From positions 45,785,230-45,849,229 of the forward strand of contig CM063506.1 in NCBI GenBank assembly GCA_032207245.1: a DNA stretch of 64,000 bases, given 5' to 3'. Numbering within the stretch: position 1 is the first letter of the stretch; each line of letters starts with the position of its first letter. Shown in pieces: positions 25,082 through 36,100 of the stretch. A program made the translations under genes and the position numbers. The notes under the pieces are model-generated. The model was not told the DNA's origin, searched no databases, and saw only the letters and a list, made by a program, of their open reading frames with translations. The DNA comes from Pardosa pseudoannulata. Lineage: Eukaryota; Arthropoda; Arachnida; Araneae; Lycosidae.

Positions 25082-25522
25082 TTAACCCCTTCGTTTACTG
25101 CATTTTAGTAGTTAATTTTGCAGCTGGTACTTTCTAGTACCAACATATATTTTTCATTCTATAATAAAAAATAAAATATTAAATTATTAATAAAACAAAT
25201 GAAATTCTTACCTGCGAAGTATAGAAGTCTCTAAAAAATAATAGTAACAAATAACTGGTTATAAACCACTAAATTTACTCAATTGAACAAACACGTGTAT
25301 CAACTCTACCACAAAATGACCTTCGAATGCAGTACTCCAATTATAAAATCCCTACTATGAGAATAAAAAGGATTCCTGATTGGTACTGTCCTTTCTTTTA
25401 TGCTGAAGGAACTGCATCGTTCATGTCCTTGTGAGTACAGTCAGGAATAAAGGCTTTATTAGGAATATATAGATGTTTGATTAAAGCGGTACTTATAAGT
25501 ACCTTCAGGATAAAAAGGTTAA
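25082..25522. mobile_element. piggyBac-like TTAA element (MITE)
   Basis: Both ends are TTAA followed by an inverted terminal sequence: TTAACCCCTTCGTTTACTGC at the left, and TTAACCTTTTTATCCTGAAG on the opposite strand at the right. A 16-bp palindrome lies near each end (GGTACTTTCTAGTACC at 25126-25141 and GGTACTTATAAGTACC at 25488-25503). There is no transposase frame. TTAA target sites are characteristic of piggyBac (and Kolobok). Confidence 0.6.
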
Positions 25523-26479
25523 TCAAATAAAATTATATTGTTCGGAAAGAAAATGCGTTTAAAATTAAATTCTATTAATTATTTCTTTGAAAATACTTTC
25601 GAATTATAAAAAGTGTTTTAAATAATACACACTTAAGTTATTCTAAAATATTAGTTAACTTGCCTAGAAGAAAGCGTATTGTGTGTATTTATTTTTATTT
25701 TGTTTATTATAACAGCTTATAACAAACAGAAAACTAATTATATTTTCGTTACGTATATTAAGATAAATTCACAATTTCATTATACAATAAGTTCTTTTTA
25801 ATTTAAATTATATAATTTTAATAACATTCAAGTATGCTTTTAATAAGGCAAGAATATTTAATTCAATGTTCATTTGGAGATGAATGTATTTCTCTCTCTA
25901 CTGAAAAAAAGAATAATATGCGCAATATTCCTAATTAAAAATGGAAACTTAAACATTTCATTGTTGTTTGGTTTGGAAATTTTGAGAGGATGAATTAATT
26001 TTTTTCATTCTTTTAATAAGAAATAATTATTTAGACTCTTGTCTTACAAGCATATCTAAACTATTTTACACTTAATGTAAAGTAGTTTAGTTTTTTATTG
26101 TTGTTTTATTTGAACTAAAATACTTACAATATTTGTGTGTTTTAAATTATTAATTTTGTATGAGAGTTCCTTTTTATAAAAATTTTATGTTTTGTATCTA
26201 AAATCAAAACAAATTTTTTATGAAATATTTCTCTCAAGAAAACTTGATATTTTCTTTAGTGTTTATATTTGAAAATTAAATTTACTCCAGTTTCAACGGA
26301 TAAAAACATTTGATATATGCTTAAAAATTACATGTAATCCAACCAGGAAATTAATTAATCACTATCAGTGATATATTTTAAGGCGTTTGATAATTAGTAA
26401 AAATTTTTATTATTTCTAAAATTCTAAAATAAGTAGAATGAGTTTTTATATTGAGACGACATAACTTCATAATTTTGAT

Positions 26480-26692
26480 TCTGAGAACAATCCCATCAGA
26501 GTATTTACCTTTAAGAACCCCAAGGGATCTCGTACCAGAGGAAGACCACCAACAGGGTGGTTCAATGATGTTGTAAACGACCTCAAAATTTTAGGAATTA
26601 AAGAGTGGCATAGAGTTGCGCTGGACCGTGTGAGTTGGAGGAAGTGCGCTGTTGAGGCAGTTAAGACCTGCAATAGGTTGCCACGCTATTAA
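26480..26692 (+). pseudogene. LINE (RTE-like) reverse transcriptase C-terminal remnant
   Basis: One plus-strand frame reads NPIRVFTFKNPKGS, RGRPPTGWFNDVVNDLKIL, GIKEWHRVALDRVSWRKC and ends CNRLPRY stop. The GRPxxxWxxDVxxDLKxLGI, then W-x-A-x-DR-x-x-WR pattern is the usual C-terminus of RTE-type LINE reverse transcriptases. Only the last ~70 codons are present, a typical 5' truncation. A run of AAAGAAGAAG follows. Confidence 0.8.
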
Positions 26693-26846
26693 AAAAGAAA
26701 GAAGAAGATTGTTAGTTTTAATCTGAATTGCTGTTCCATATCCAAAAGCCATTTGGAAAATAACTAATATCATGCACGGCAATAACTAATTGTTTCCAGA
26801 CCACCAAAGTTACCGAATAATTCTACGTCACTCAATAACGTTAAAA

Positions 26847-26957
26847 ACGACGTCAAAATTTTAGGAATTAAAGACTGGCAGAGAGTTGCGCTCGACCGTG
26901 TGAGTTGGAGGAAGCGCGCTGTCGAGGCAGCTTAGACCTGCAATAGGTTGCCACGCC
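26847..26957 (+). pseudogene. Second LINE C-terminal remnant in a tandem duplicate
   Basis: It repeats the DVKILGIKDW, then RVALDRVSWRKRAVEAA part of the preceding remnant, with a premature stop where the other copy reads VKT. The surrounding 26560-26835 and 26847-27110 form a tandem duplication of about 280 bp, including GTTCCATATCCAAAAGCCA and CATGCACGGCAATAACTAAT. Confidence 0.8.
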
Positions 26958-28486
26958 ATTAAAGAAGAAAGAAGAAGAAAATTGTTAGTTTTAATCTCAG
27001 ATGCTGTTCCATATCCAAAAGCCACCTGGAAAATAACTAATATCATGCACGGCAATAACTAATCGTTTCCAGACCACCAAAGTTACCAAATAATTCTACT
27101 TCACTTCTACTTTCCCTCTCCTACACACAGTATTGACTTACATATCATTTCCTGGTGCCGTAAGTATTCTACACGAGAGGGTTTGGAAATTCACTAGTCG
27201 GAGGTGCCTCAGCTGTGCATTTATACAGAACTACGTGTGTATATTAATAACATACCGAAGTTTTTGTTAATTTTTATTGGCTTGTAACCAAAAAAGTAAA
27301 CTGCTTATTACACCAGGTGCATCTAAAGCCTGGTGCAACGCGTAGCTCCACCAAACTCAGGGGTATGCTTACCACACTTAAAGAAACACTGCTATCAATG
27401 TTTTATGTTCGCCTACTGGGCGTTACGACATGCGTTTAAGCGGTAGTTGAATTCATACCACACATTTTGTATCTCCATCCTGTCAGTGGTCATCACTACT
27501 GCATTGGTCCAAGAGCTCTTCTAATGATTTCCCGTACTTGGATACGTGGACAAGATCCTTAATATTCCACTAAAGAAATTACAAGGAGATAAGTTAAGCG
27601 ACCCAATGGGAAGAAGGGAAAAAAACCGAGGTCATCCGTACCAACACGCAAAATCCAGCAATGGGAAAGTTCTTAGCTTAAGTATTGGCGAGCGTACAAC
27701 ATGTTGAACGAGACATATAAAACATTTTTTTAGAATGTGCAGAAAATTTCGTGTGCTGATGTAAGTACATATTATGACTTATAAACTATATGATCAAAAA
27801 TGAACGGACACTTTGGGACGCTAATTATTCCGATACTTCAAAAGTATATTAGATATTAGACTTCCTATACTGCAGTCATTGAATAAAAGTTTCTGAATAT
27901 TGGTGAGAGCTTACGGATTGATGGATCTTTTCTTTCAAAGAGAAATGGAAACGGAAATTTATTGATATTCTTAAATGAACAGCAATACAGATCATCATTA
28001 CTAATCAAGAAATAATCCTCATTCAAATTAGGAACGCAATATACTACAATACAGCAGGCGTGGCCTACTATCTCATCCCTGACTACAAAGCTTTTCAACT
28101 GATATCTGTTTTGAACAAATTGCTGAATACAACTCAGCTGATTAACGAGCTTGTACCTCCTTTTTTAAAGTATAGAACATGGAAAAATTTAGAAAATACC
28201 ACACCTCAAAAGTTTTCAAAATTTGGTCGTCAACGTGGCGATCTTGGCGACAAATTTTCGATAGAAATTAACCGATAAAAGCATCACCAATGAGCCAATA
28301 TCTTGCCAAATTGGTGAGATACCATAGGAATTCTATGTAAATATTAGGCTTATTGGTTTTCCTGTAATTGGGGTATTTTCGCTTTAAATTAGTAACAATA
28401 TTTTCTCTTTTCACTATTACTAAAATATTTTATTTGTTCCAAATAACATGTTTTTTAAAGTTCCATGTGAAATCTTTCTCTGCTAG

Positions 28487-28604
28487 GAAATGCCCAAATA
28501 ACCAAGCTTTCTTTCCGGGAGATGTTTCTGTACAGCATTGCAAAGAGAGATGTGAAAACATCACCACTTGTGGGGAAGTTATTGTTCCTGAGGAACACTT
28601 AGAG
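28487..28604 (+). CDS. LMLN: LMLN exon D
   Basis: The acceptor is TCTCTGCTAG and the donor GTAAGT. After completing the split arginine the exon encodes 39 residues, KCPNNQAFFPGDVS onward, with cysteines in KCPNN, HCKERC and TTCGE and ending VPEEHLE. Conserved cysteines of this kind form disulfides in the M8 family, consistent with a secretory-pathway protein. The exon ends in phase 0. Confidence 0.95.
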
Positions 28605-28867
28605 GTAAGTTTTTTTTGTCTTCTTAGAAATATATAACAAGACAGTAAAATTATCGAACTAAAGGCAACGAAAATAATTGCAATCATTTAGGAGTTTCTG
28701 AGTTTTAAACTGCTACATTACATCGTAAATATGTTCTAATTCTGATTTCCAATAATTTGATTTAATATTTCTAATACGAACAAAATATTTTTCAGCTTTT
28801 TCAGAAACTTTTAAAGCTTAATATTTTCATCAAATAAATACGTTTTGTCTCTTCTTTATTGACTCGA

Positions 28868-29350
28868 AAACCCTTTGTGGGTCACGACATTTCTTCAGAA
28901 TCTTCTTCCATTCCACTCTCAGCTGGGGTATCCCAGTTAATACTCTTAATGTTTTAAAGTCCTCGCCAATACAGTCAACCCATCTTATTCTGGGCCTGCT
29001 TCAAAGACTGGTACCAATAGGCTTGAATCAGTGTGATTCTGGACGTTAAAAAGAAGGGGTCAGTTCTGCAGATGTGACTAGTACATTTAATGCGGTTCAC
29101 TTTAATATAGTTGATAATATTTGCCACTTTACACATACAGCTCGCTGTTGTATCTGTGCCTCCGTATGCCGTATAGTTAATGTTCACTTTGCCCAGAAAC
29201 TTTTATAAACTTTTATCTCGAAAACAGCTAGTCGACTAACGTGTTTTTTTTTATCAATGTCCAGGTGTCTGAAGTAAGGCACAGGTCTAGTAATGGCTTT
29301 ATGTAACATAATTTTTGCTTTCTTCTTTACTGCCTTAATACTTTTTGTAG
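28868..29350 (-). pseudogene. RTE-like LINE ORF2 C-terminal pseudogene
   Basis: The minus strand shows, in order but across frames and stops, KAITRPVPYF, KKHVSRLAVFEIKVYKSF (the RLxVFExKVLRKI block), a degenerate linker, RPRIRWVDCIGEDFKTLR and GIPQLRVEWKKILKKC, DPQRVFES. These are the C-terminal blocks of an RTE-clade reverse transcriptase. Several stops and frame changes show it is dead. It is a different family from the remnant at 26480. Confidence 0.82.
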
Positions 29351-29370
29351 TTTACTTATATATAATACAT

Positions 29371-30225
29371 TTAACCCCTTCCGGTATGATTTAATAATGA
29401 AAAACTGTGCATGAAATAACCATTTAATTTTTATTTAAAAAACTTGTTTCATTTTACAATTCTTACATATTCTTAATTAAAATCCACTTTTTACATAGTG
29501 TTAAATAATATCAGAAACAGTAAAATTAAGAAAATATCAAAGCAAAACATTAACACTAGATTGCCCGAGATTTCTTGTATACCTATATTGCCCCAAAACA
29601 GTCAAAATGACTGCATTGTGAAAAAATAACAAATATGTAAAGAAATTTGTTTAAAATTAATTTTTAATATTATATAATAAAGGAGGGCGGAAGTAACTAC
29701 AATTATTCATAAACCCATTTATATGTTATAGAAAAAGTCACCAAATTCTAAGAAATTGTGTCATTATATTTCATAATTGTTTTTCTAATTGAAATTAAAA
29801 AACAGTCAATATGACTGCCTTGGGCAATCTAGTGTTAATAAGGTATACAGATAATAGTCTTCTGGTACTTTTCAAAACAAAGTGCAAAGGAATTCTTAAT
29901 TGTTTACACCGCCAAGTAGTCTCACTTTTAATTTGATTCTTGTAACACACATGGCATTTCTTAGTAGGTTTTCTTTTATTCTGACTCATTAATTTGGCAA
30001 TGACTTGTACCAAGAAATTCTAAGTAAACAATATGCAATAGTGACTTGTGATTTTCACAAGTGATAGAAGTGTTGCCAAATTCAGTACACTAGAAATTTT
30101 AAACTAAATTAATTATCATATTTAACAGTAACTTTAATCGCATGATGAGTGTAGCTCGTCATTGTGCGGTATGGAATGAAAAACTAATGACGAGCTAGAC
30201 TCGTCATTTTACCGGAAGGGGTTAA
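29371..30225. mobile_element. piggyBac-like TTAA element with a second one nested inside
   Basis: The left end is TTAACCCCTTCCGGTA and the right end TACCGGAAGGGGTTAA: perfect 16-bp inverted ends including the TTAA target. Next to the right end is a palindrome, AATGACGAG / CTCGTCATT with a 5-bp loop (30186-30208), and a similar, weaker one lies near 30143-30164. Apart from the nested element it has no transposase frame, so it is a MITE. Confidence 0.78.
29550..29838. mobile_element. Nested TTAA element (289 bp)
   Basis: The left end is TTAACACTAGATTGCCC and the right end GGGCAATCTAGTGTTAA: perfect 17-bp inverted ends including TTAA. A palindrome sits inside each end (CAGTCAAAATGACTG at 29599-29613 and CAGTCAATATGACTG at 29803-29817). 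It lies wholly within the 29371-30225 element, so it inserted later. Confidence 0.8.
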
Positions 30226-30911
30226 TAAGCATTTTCAGAATTTTTTGCACGATCATTTGTTATCTGTAAAATAACTATAGTTCTGATCTTCATGTAAACT
30301 CCAATTGGATGTTAAAATATGTGGTCCGTGGAATGAATTGAATATATAATGAATTTTGACATTAAAATTTATTTAAAACATCATTCGAAATTGAGAAAAC
30401 AAAGTAAACACTGTTGTTGTTTCTCATGCCACTTGGACAAACCAAGCACGATTGAGCCAGCAGGCTCTCGTATTAAGGCCAGGGGGTGCGCCTTTCGTTT
30501 TAATGAGCACCATTAAGGTGAAATAACGACTTCGCTCAAATAGGTCCTCGTAATTTTGAAGCAGGAACCCAGCAGAAGACCCACAGACTTGGCCTGCCAC
30601 CCCCAGAGGTATTAATTGAGAACTTGGAGGACATTGTGATCATGAACCTATTTTACGTGGAGCAGTCAACTTTAACGAACACGGCGGATCTTAGGCCTTA
30701 GGTTCCGAATTTCATTCAAAAAAATATTGGGAATATTAGAATATTTTCATTATATTGATTTATTCTATACATAGCAAGCACGTATTAAAGCATGAATATT
30801 TTAAGGTTTATTCATTATGTTTATTTTTTAATTTTACGGAAAGTAATGAAAATTATGGTTTTGAGAAAACAACTTACAAATTTAAATGAACCGTAAATGG
30901 CACAGGCTGTA

Positions 30912-31482
30912 TCCCAGTGTACGGTACGCTATTTTGGCGATTTTTTGGCGTATTTTTGGCGCCATTTCTCGGGCGATACTTATTTTCTCATTGTCAACTT
31001 CACCCTTTCTCTCCCGTTAAAAGATGGTAACCTCGTTCTCTCCTTTGGTTTGTGTGCTTTATCGGATCCTCTTTGGAGTAACTTGCGCAATAAATGATGT
31101 GATGTCATGATGATCTAATTCTTGTTTGATCCAATTATATTAAAAGTTGTAGGAGGTAAGTTTGAATTTCAACACTTTTTGCCGTTAATTTAACGGTTTT
31201 GCAGCTTGCTACATTTCAATCTGTTTTTCACCAGTGGAGTGGTTAAGTTCTGCATTCTCTTCAATCGTATTTATTTCAAAAATTTTATTTGTTCTAATTT
31301 TATAGTATTTAAATTTCTTAATTAGTATTTGTTTTTAATTTTGTAGTATTTAAATTTTTGTAATTTCTCGGTGTTCCGCTGCGTGTTAGGCTTAGGTACT
31401 TGGCCTGTGCTTCGCGGAGTCGTGTTTCGCCAATAGTCGCCCAAAACAAGATGGCGGACAAGGAGCGTACCGTTCACTGGGA
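30912..31482. mobile_element. Small DNA element with ~20-bp inverted ends
   Basis: The left end is TCCCAGTGTACGGTACGCT and the right end, read on the other strand, TCCCAGTGAACGGTACGCT (one mismatch in 19). Inside each end are TTGGCG motifs and (right) a CAAGATGGCGGAC segment. No target duplication is clear and no transposase frame is present. Confidence 0.65.
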
Positions 31483-32258
31483 ATTAACCATGGCACATAT
31501 ACTCGGTCAATAACTTGCTGTCTACATGGAATATTTCAATATTATATGAGTATATTGAGAACTATTTGCAGAAAAAATGATTCGTTGTAGTTTTTTTTTT
31601 CCTAATTTTTTATATTTTTGAGAGTTGTCTTAGGAAATTTAATATTCTATGTCAAAGTACGCTATTCATGTAAACATCCTGTTTCATGGTGAATGGTAAT
31701 AATGTTTATAAATGATTGTATATACCTTTGTGTTTTAAATTTTTAATGAAAATATATCGACGATCTACTTCTACAAGCTAACACCTCAGAATCGAAAATG
31801 CTTTGAAATCAGAACAGAGTATCCTGCCAATTTGGCTATAAAGAGGTAAGCATAGGAACCTAACTTTACTCGCATGATTTCGCCGTGTCTGTATTTTGAT
31901 TTATATTATTTTAGAAACCGGCTCACCTTATGCAATCTTTTTATTGCATATTAAATGCAGTTAATTTTTATAGCTTATTAAATTTGGGGAATTTGTTGGC
32001 AACGGTTAGTTTACCGAAAACTCAAACAGGTTATATCATTTCGGTTTGGCAGTTTTTTGTGCCGAAAGAGTTGGCGCGAAGCACACTAATGAAAGTCCCC
32101 AATAATAACACGGGACACCCTATTCTGTTGGAACACCTTAAAAGTTTTGAGAGAGTGCCATTTAAATAATTAGTATTGCACTAAAATATTCAGTTTACAT
32201 CACGTGGATTTGAAATTTGGGATACATATTGTTATCCCAAATTTCCATAAATTTCACA

Positions 32259-32748
32259 GGCTTGACTGAAGAACTGGGTTCCCCCGCCAACTTGGCGATA
32301 ATGGTTTAAGTATGGTCGCCTAACATTTTCTCCTAATCTCACCGTGTCCAAACAATCTGTATCTATATTATAATTTATATGATATGCATCCAACTCTCCT
32401 TGTGTAACTCTTTTCTTATATATTAAAAGTGCGCAATGCTTAAAAAAATTAGATATAACAAACCATTAATGGTTCACTATGGCTGATTTTTAATAATTTG
32501 GAGCTGTTGCGTTTGTAAACTGTTAAGGGATTAATTGCCCATAAATATAAATGTCCTGTTTTCAAGTCGTTTTCTTTAATTAAGTAAGAGTATATAATTC
32601 TATTACGATGGCACACTGTGCATTAGTTAAACTCGCCAGAAAAAGCAAGAAATACAATATATTTGGATGGATTACAATTTTGTTTTAGCAAATATCGCCA
32701 ATATTTTTGCCAAATTTGCCAAGGGGAACCCAATTCTTAAGTAGTCCC
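32259..32748. mobile_element. 490-bp element with 26-bp TIRs and a 9-bp target duplication (Mutator-like?)
   Basis: Identical 9-bp direct repeats AATTTCACA flank it (32250-32258 and 32749-32757). The left TIR is GGCTTGACTGAAGAACTGGG + TTCCCC; the right, inverted, is GGGACTACTTAAGAATTGGG + TTCCCC. Inner sequences contain GCCAACTTGGC-type palindromes. A 9-bp duplication and a GG start fit Mutator-like elements, but no transposase is present to prove the superfamily. Confidence 0.7.
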
Positions 32749-32924
32749 AATTTCACAAATGCCATTCGTGTAATCTAAACTGAAGTTTTCAAGGCAATTG
32801 AAAATGTTTAAATGACAATATCTGAAGACTTTCATAAGTTTCTGGCTTTTATAACTGGACCGTCGATATTGTGAAATCTTCGGTGTGAATTCGCTGATGT
32901 TATAGAATACATTTTATTAAACAG

Positions 32925-33100
32925 GCCTGCCGTGTATGCGGCCCTACAGGACATTCCTGTAAAACTTCGATACCTGAAGGAAGAGGCATTCAGGATGCTG
33001 ATTTTGTATTTTACGTGTCTGCTATGCAGACAGATAGATGCCATAAAGGGCAGACAGTGGCTTATGCTGCTCATTGTCAACAAGAAGCTGCATTAGACCG
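32925..33100 (+). CDS. LMLN: LMLN exon E
   Basis: The acceptor is TTATTAAACAG and the donor GTAAGT. It is the longest exon in the window (176 nt, 58 residues plus two bases). It begins ACRVCGPTGH, contains DADFVFYVSAMQTDRC and AYAAHCQQE and ends in a split arginine codon. This segment is strongly conserved in LMLN proteins and precedes the catalytic helix. Confidence 0.96.
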
Positions 33101-36100
33101 GTAAGTTAGATGTTTTTCAATTTTTATTTGACTTATAATATAATTACATTATTCTTGGCGACATTTCTTGTTGTAAAATATGCATTTAACTGTGGTAACA
33201 AAATTTTTTTAACTTATATGCCAAATATGTTATAACTAGCATATACCCCGTCATATAGCGCGATCAGTAAAATTTTTAATTTTCCAGAATTGTACAGTAC
33301 CCTATGAGGCAGGTAATAAAATGGTTTGATTTAGGCTGAGAATTATCTGGTACACGTTCAATAATTTGTTTATCTTTACTGACCGCATGTTAGTTGCCAA
33401 CTTTAATTTATCTTGTCATATTACGGACTGCAGAAGTTTTAATATTTACAGTGATTATTTCGCGGAACATACGAAGGATGTTGAAAATTTAGAGAATCGA
33501 TTGCAAACTGTGTGGTTATGTATAAAAAACAAACACACAAACGAACAAACTTCCTATTTTTTAAAGATATATAACTTAAAATCTAGATATTTATTAGTCT
33601 ATTAAATAAACTCTTAGACTTTTATGAAAAGAATTGGTTGTTAATATCGGTGATAACATTTTCATTGAAACAAAAAATAATCGATGATTCAATTTAAAAT
33701 TATCACATATGTACCTAATCTATTATTTAATCCGAATATAAAAGAAAATTATGTACGTAATATGGAAGTTCAGTGATAAAACGTATGAAAATAATGCAGA
33801 TGATATTTGAATAATTTAAAATAAGAAATGATTAAATGAGATGGTTAAAGGAATGACGTCATAATGCTAGAAAAAAGTTTATTTTCATCTACTTATAATG
33901 TGATAAATTGATAAATTTAATCGCCTGCTCTTAACTGGGGAAAATAGGGCTTGAAATAATGACATTAAACACTCAAAAAGGCTGGAATGGGTTGAATTCG
34001 AACGTTTTGAAGACGACAGTATTGTTTGTTGTGGCATGAAGCATATTTATTCCAATTTATTTTAGAATCGTATTGATAGTTTAGAAGAAGATACACTTTA
34101 CTCGCTTTGAATTTTGTTAACCCTAATTCAACAAGAATCCAATGGATGCCTCTATCCATTCCAGGTCCAACCGCTTCATAAATTCGAGGACAGACGGACA
34201 GATAACTTAGGCTATTATTTTATAGGGGATGTCATTCTTTCTCTGGTATAACCCGAGATGTTTAGAAGTCGTGTACAGAAATAGGTTCAGATGCATTATA
34301 GACGCCTTGTTTTTTTTTCGCCAAATTTGGCGATTTTTTAGCAGTTTTGTTGGGCTCTAAGTGGGTGTATTTGCCCTAAATTTGGTGGTGGGGTATGGCA
34401 GTTCCAATGCGTTTTTGCACGTCAATTCGGAAGGGTTCTTTGTTCAATAGGTCTAAATTAACAATAGAAGAAGTAATGCTTTTAACATATAATATTAAGG
34501 GGGGGTCACATGTTAGATTTTTTATAATATTAAAATGCTATATATTGTGTTTATGCTGTGTTGAAATATATCATAAAATTACTAATCTGTTATTTATTTT
34601 TTAAATAACGTAAAAAATGATAATTATGCTAATTTTATTTTAACAATGCTATAAATTGTAAATCTGCTTTTCTTTCTTTTTTTTTTTTTTTTTGAAAAGT
34701 TTAGCTTTGTTAATCGTTTTTAAAATATGTCATGTGACCGCCGCCATGTTTTTTTTACTTGGCGATTTACTTGGCGTAGCTACTCAAAGTATACATTTTT
34801 TACACTTTCATTGAAAAAGCTAGAAAAAAAATGTTGTCAAGGGCATATCTATCTACCTTGCCAACCATTTATGATGCCAAGCAAAAGAAAAAATTCCAAA
34901 GTACATCTGTTCTCTATGTTTATATATAATTGATTATTTTTTGTTACTTTTTACACTGAACCTAATTTAATACTTATGTATACCTATATCATGCTACAAA
35001 AAATAATTATCAGTTAGATGTATGGTATTAAGTATTGGATGGTATCCCAGATTGATGTTAAATATTTTTTTTCATTTAAGTTAGAAGTATTACTTCACTA
35101 AAAACTGTTCCTGTATTTTATGATTGATGATGTCATTTCTATATTTAAACCAAGTTTGACAGTTTTAAAAATGAATATTTCTACCTAAAAATTATATAGA
35201 ATGTAAGACAATTTCAGATATAATTAAAAAATCTAATTTTTTATCGTTTCTTGAAAGTGAATTATTGAAGTATATGATAAATTTAAATTTCATTTTACTG
35301 AAACATTTTTAGTACATATATTTTTTTTTATAATTATTTTAATGGTTTTATAGTATAATTAGATTTTACATTTTTTTCATTTTAACATATTATTGTTAAG
35401 ATTATCTTTTATTACTTTTTTGTGGTTTCTGAGTGAAAAATAGCATTAAATTTTCTTGAAAAATAGCATTAAAGTAAATGGTCTGCATTTTGAAATAAAA
35501 GTGTATAAAACTATGCATAATTTTAAGAGTCATACATAATATATATGTATGACTACGTAATATTATGACAATATTTATAAATTTATAACATTATGTATGT
35601 GTAAGACTACATATTTTACATTTAATTTAATATGTAGTCTTAAACATACTATATTATACATTTATAATATAAGAATACATTTCTTATAATATAAATTCTA
35701 TAATTAGTATTTTAAGCAAAATATTTTAATGATATAAATTGGATAACAGCAAAATATGTATTTATACATATTTTGCTGCAGTAAAAACTGTACAAAATTG
35801 CAAATGAAAAATAAGTAATATTAATATTACACAGCTGAAAAATATCAGGATAATTTAAAGATTCTCTCTTTATTAAAAGATCATGTTTACTGATAATGTA
35901 AAGTTTATACTAGCCAAGTAAACCACTAAATTTTGTGTAGACAAGCCTTGTATTCAAACCCTTTTAAGACATCTAAACCATTGAGTATTCATAGAAGAAC
36001 ACATAGTTAATTTGTATATTATGGGGTTAGTACTAGCCACAAATCAAATTTCAGGACCCACTTTTAAAAAAAATTCAGGATGTAATTTTAAGATATAAAT

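Larger units (their letters stand above)
21226..28486 (+). other. LMLN intron C-D
   Basis: It contains the nested 0.9-kb element cluster (21809-24590), a TTAA element (25082-25522) and LINE 3' remnants (26460-27110). Stretches 21230-21808, 24600-25080, 25530-26450 and 27115-28480 show nothing I could assign. Segment 27796-27850 (GATCAAAAATGAACGGACAC) vaguely resembles a Tc1-type end. Confidence 0.75.
28605..32924 (+). other. LMLN intron D-E
   Basis: It contains a minus-strand LINE remnant, nested TTAA elements, a TIR element (30912-31482) and a 490-bp element with a 9-bp target duplication (32259-32748). The block 30420-30720 is richer in G and C (for example CCAGCAGGCTCTCGTATTAA) and not recognised. 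Confidence 0.75.

Noticed and set aside
28368..28637. Open frame of 89 codons covering exon D
   Set aside because: Only 28487-28604 is coding (LMLN exon D); the rest is flanking intron that happens to be open.
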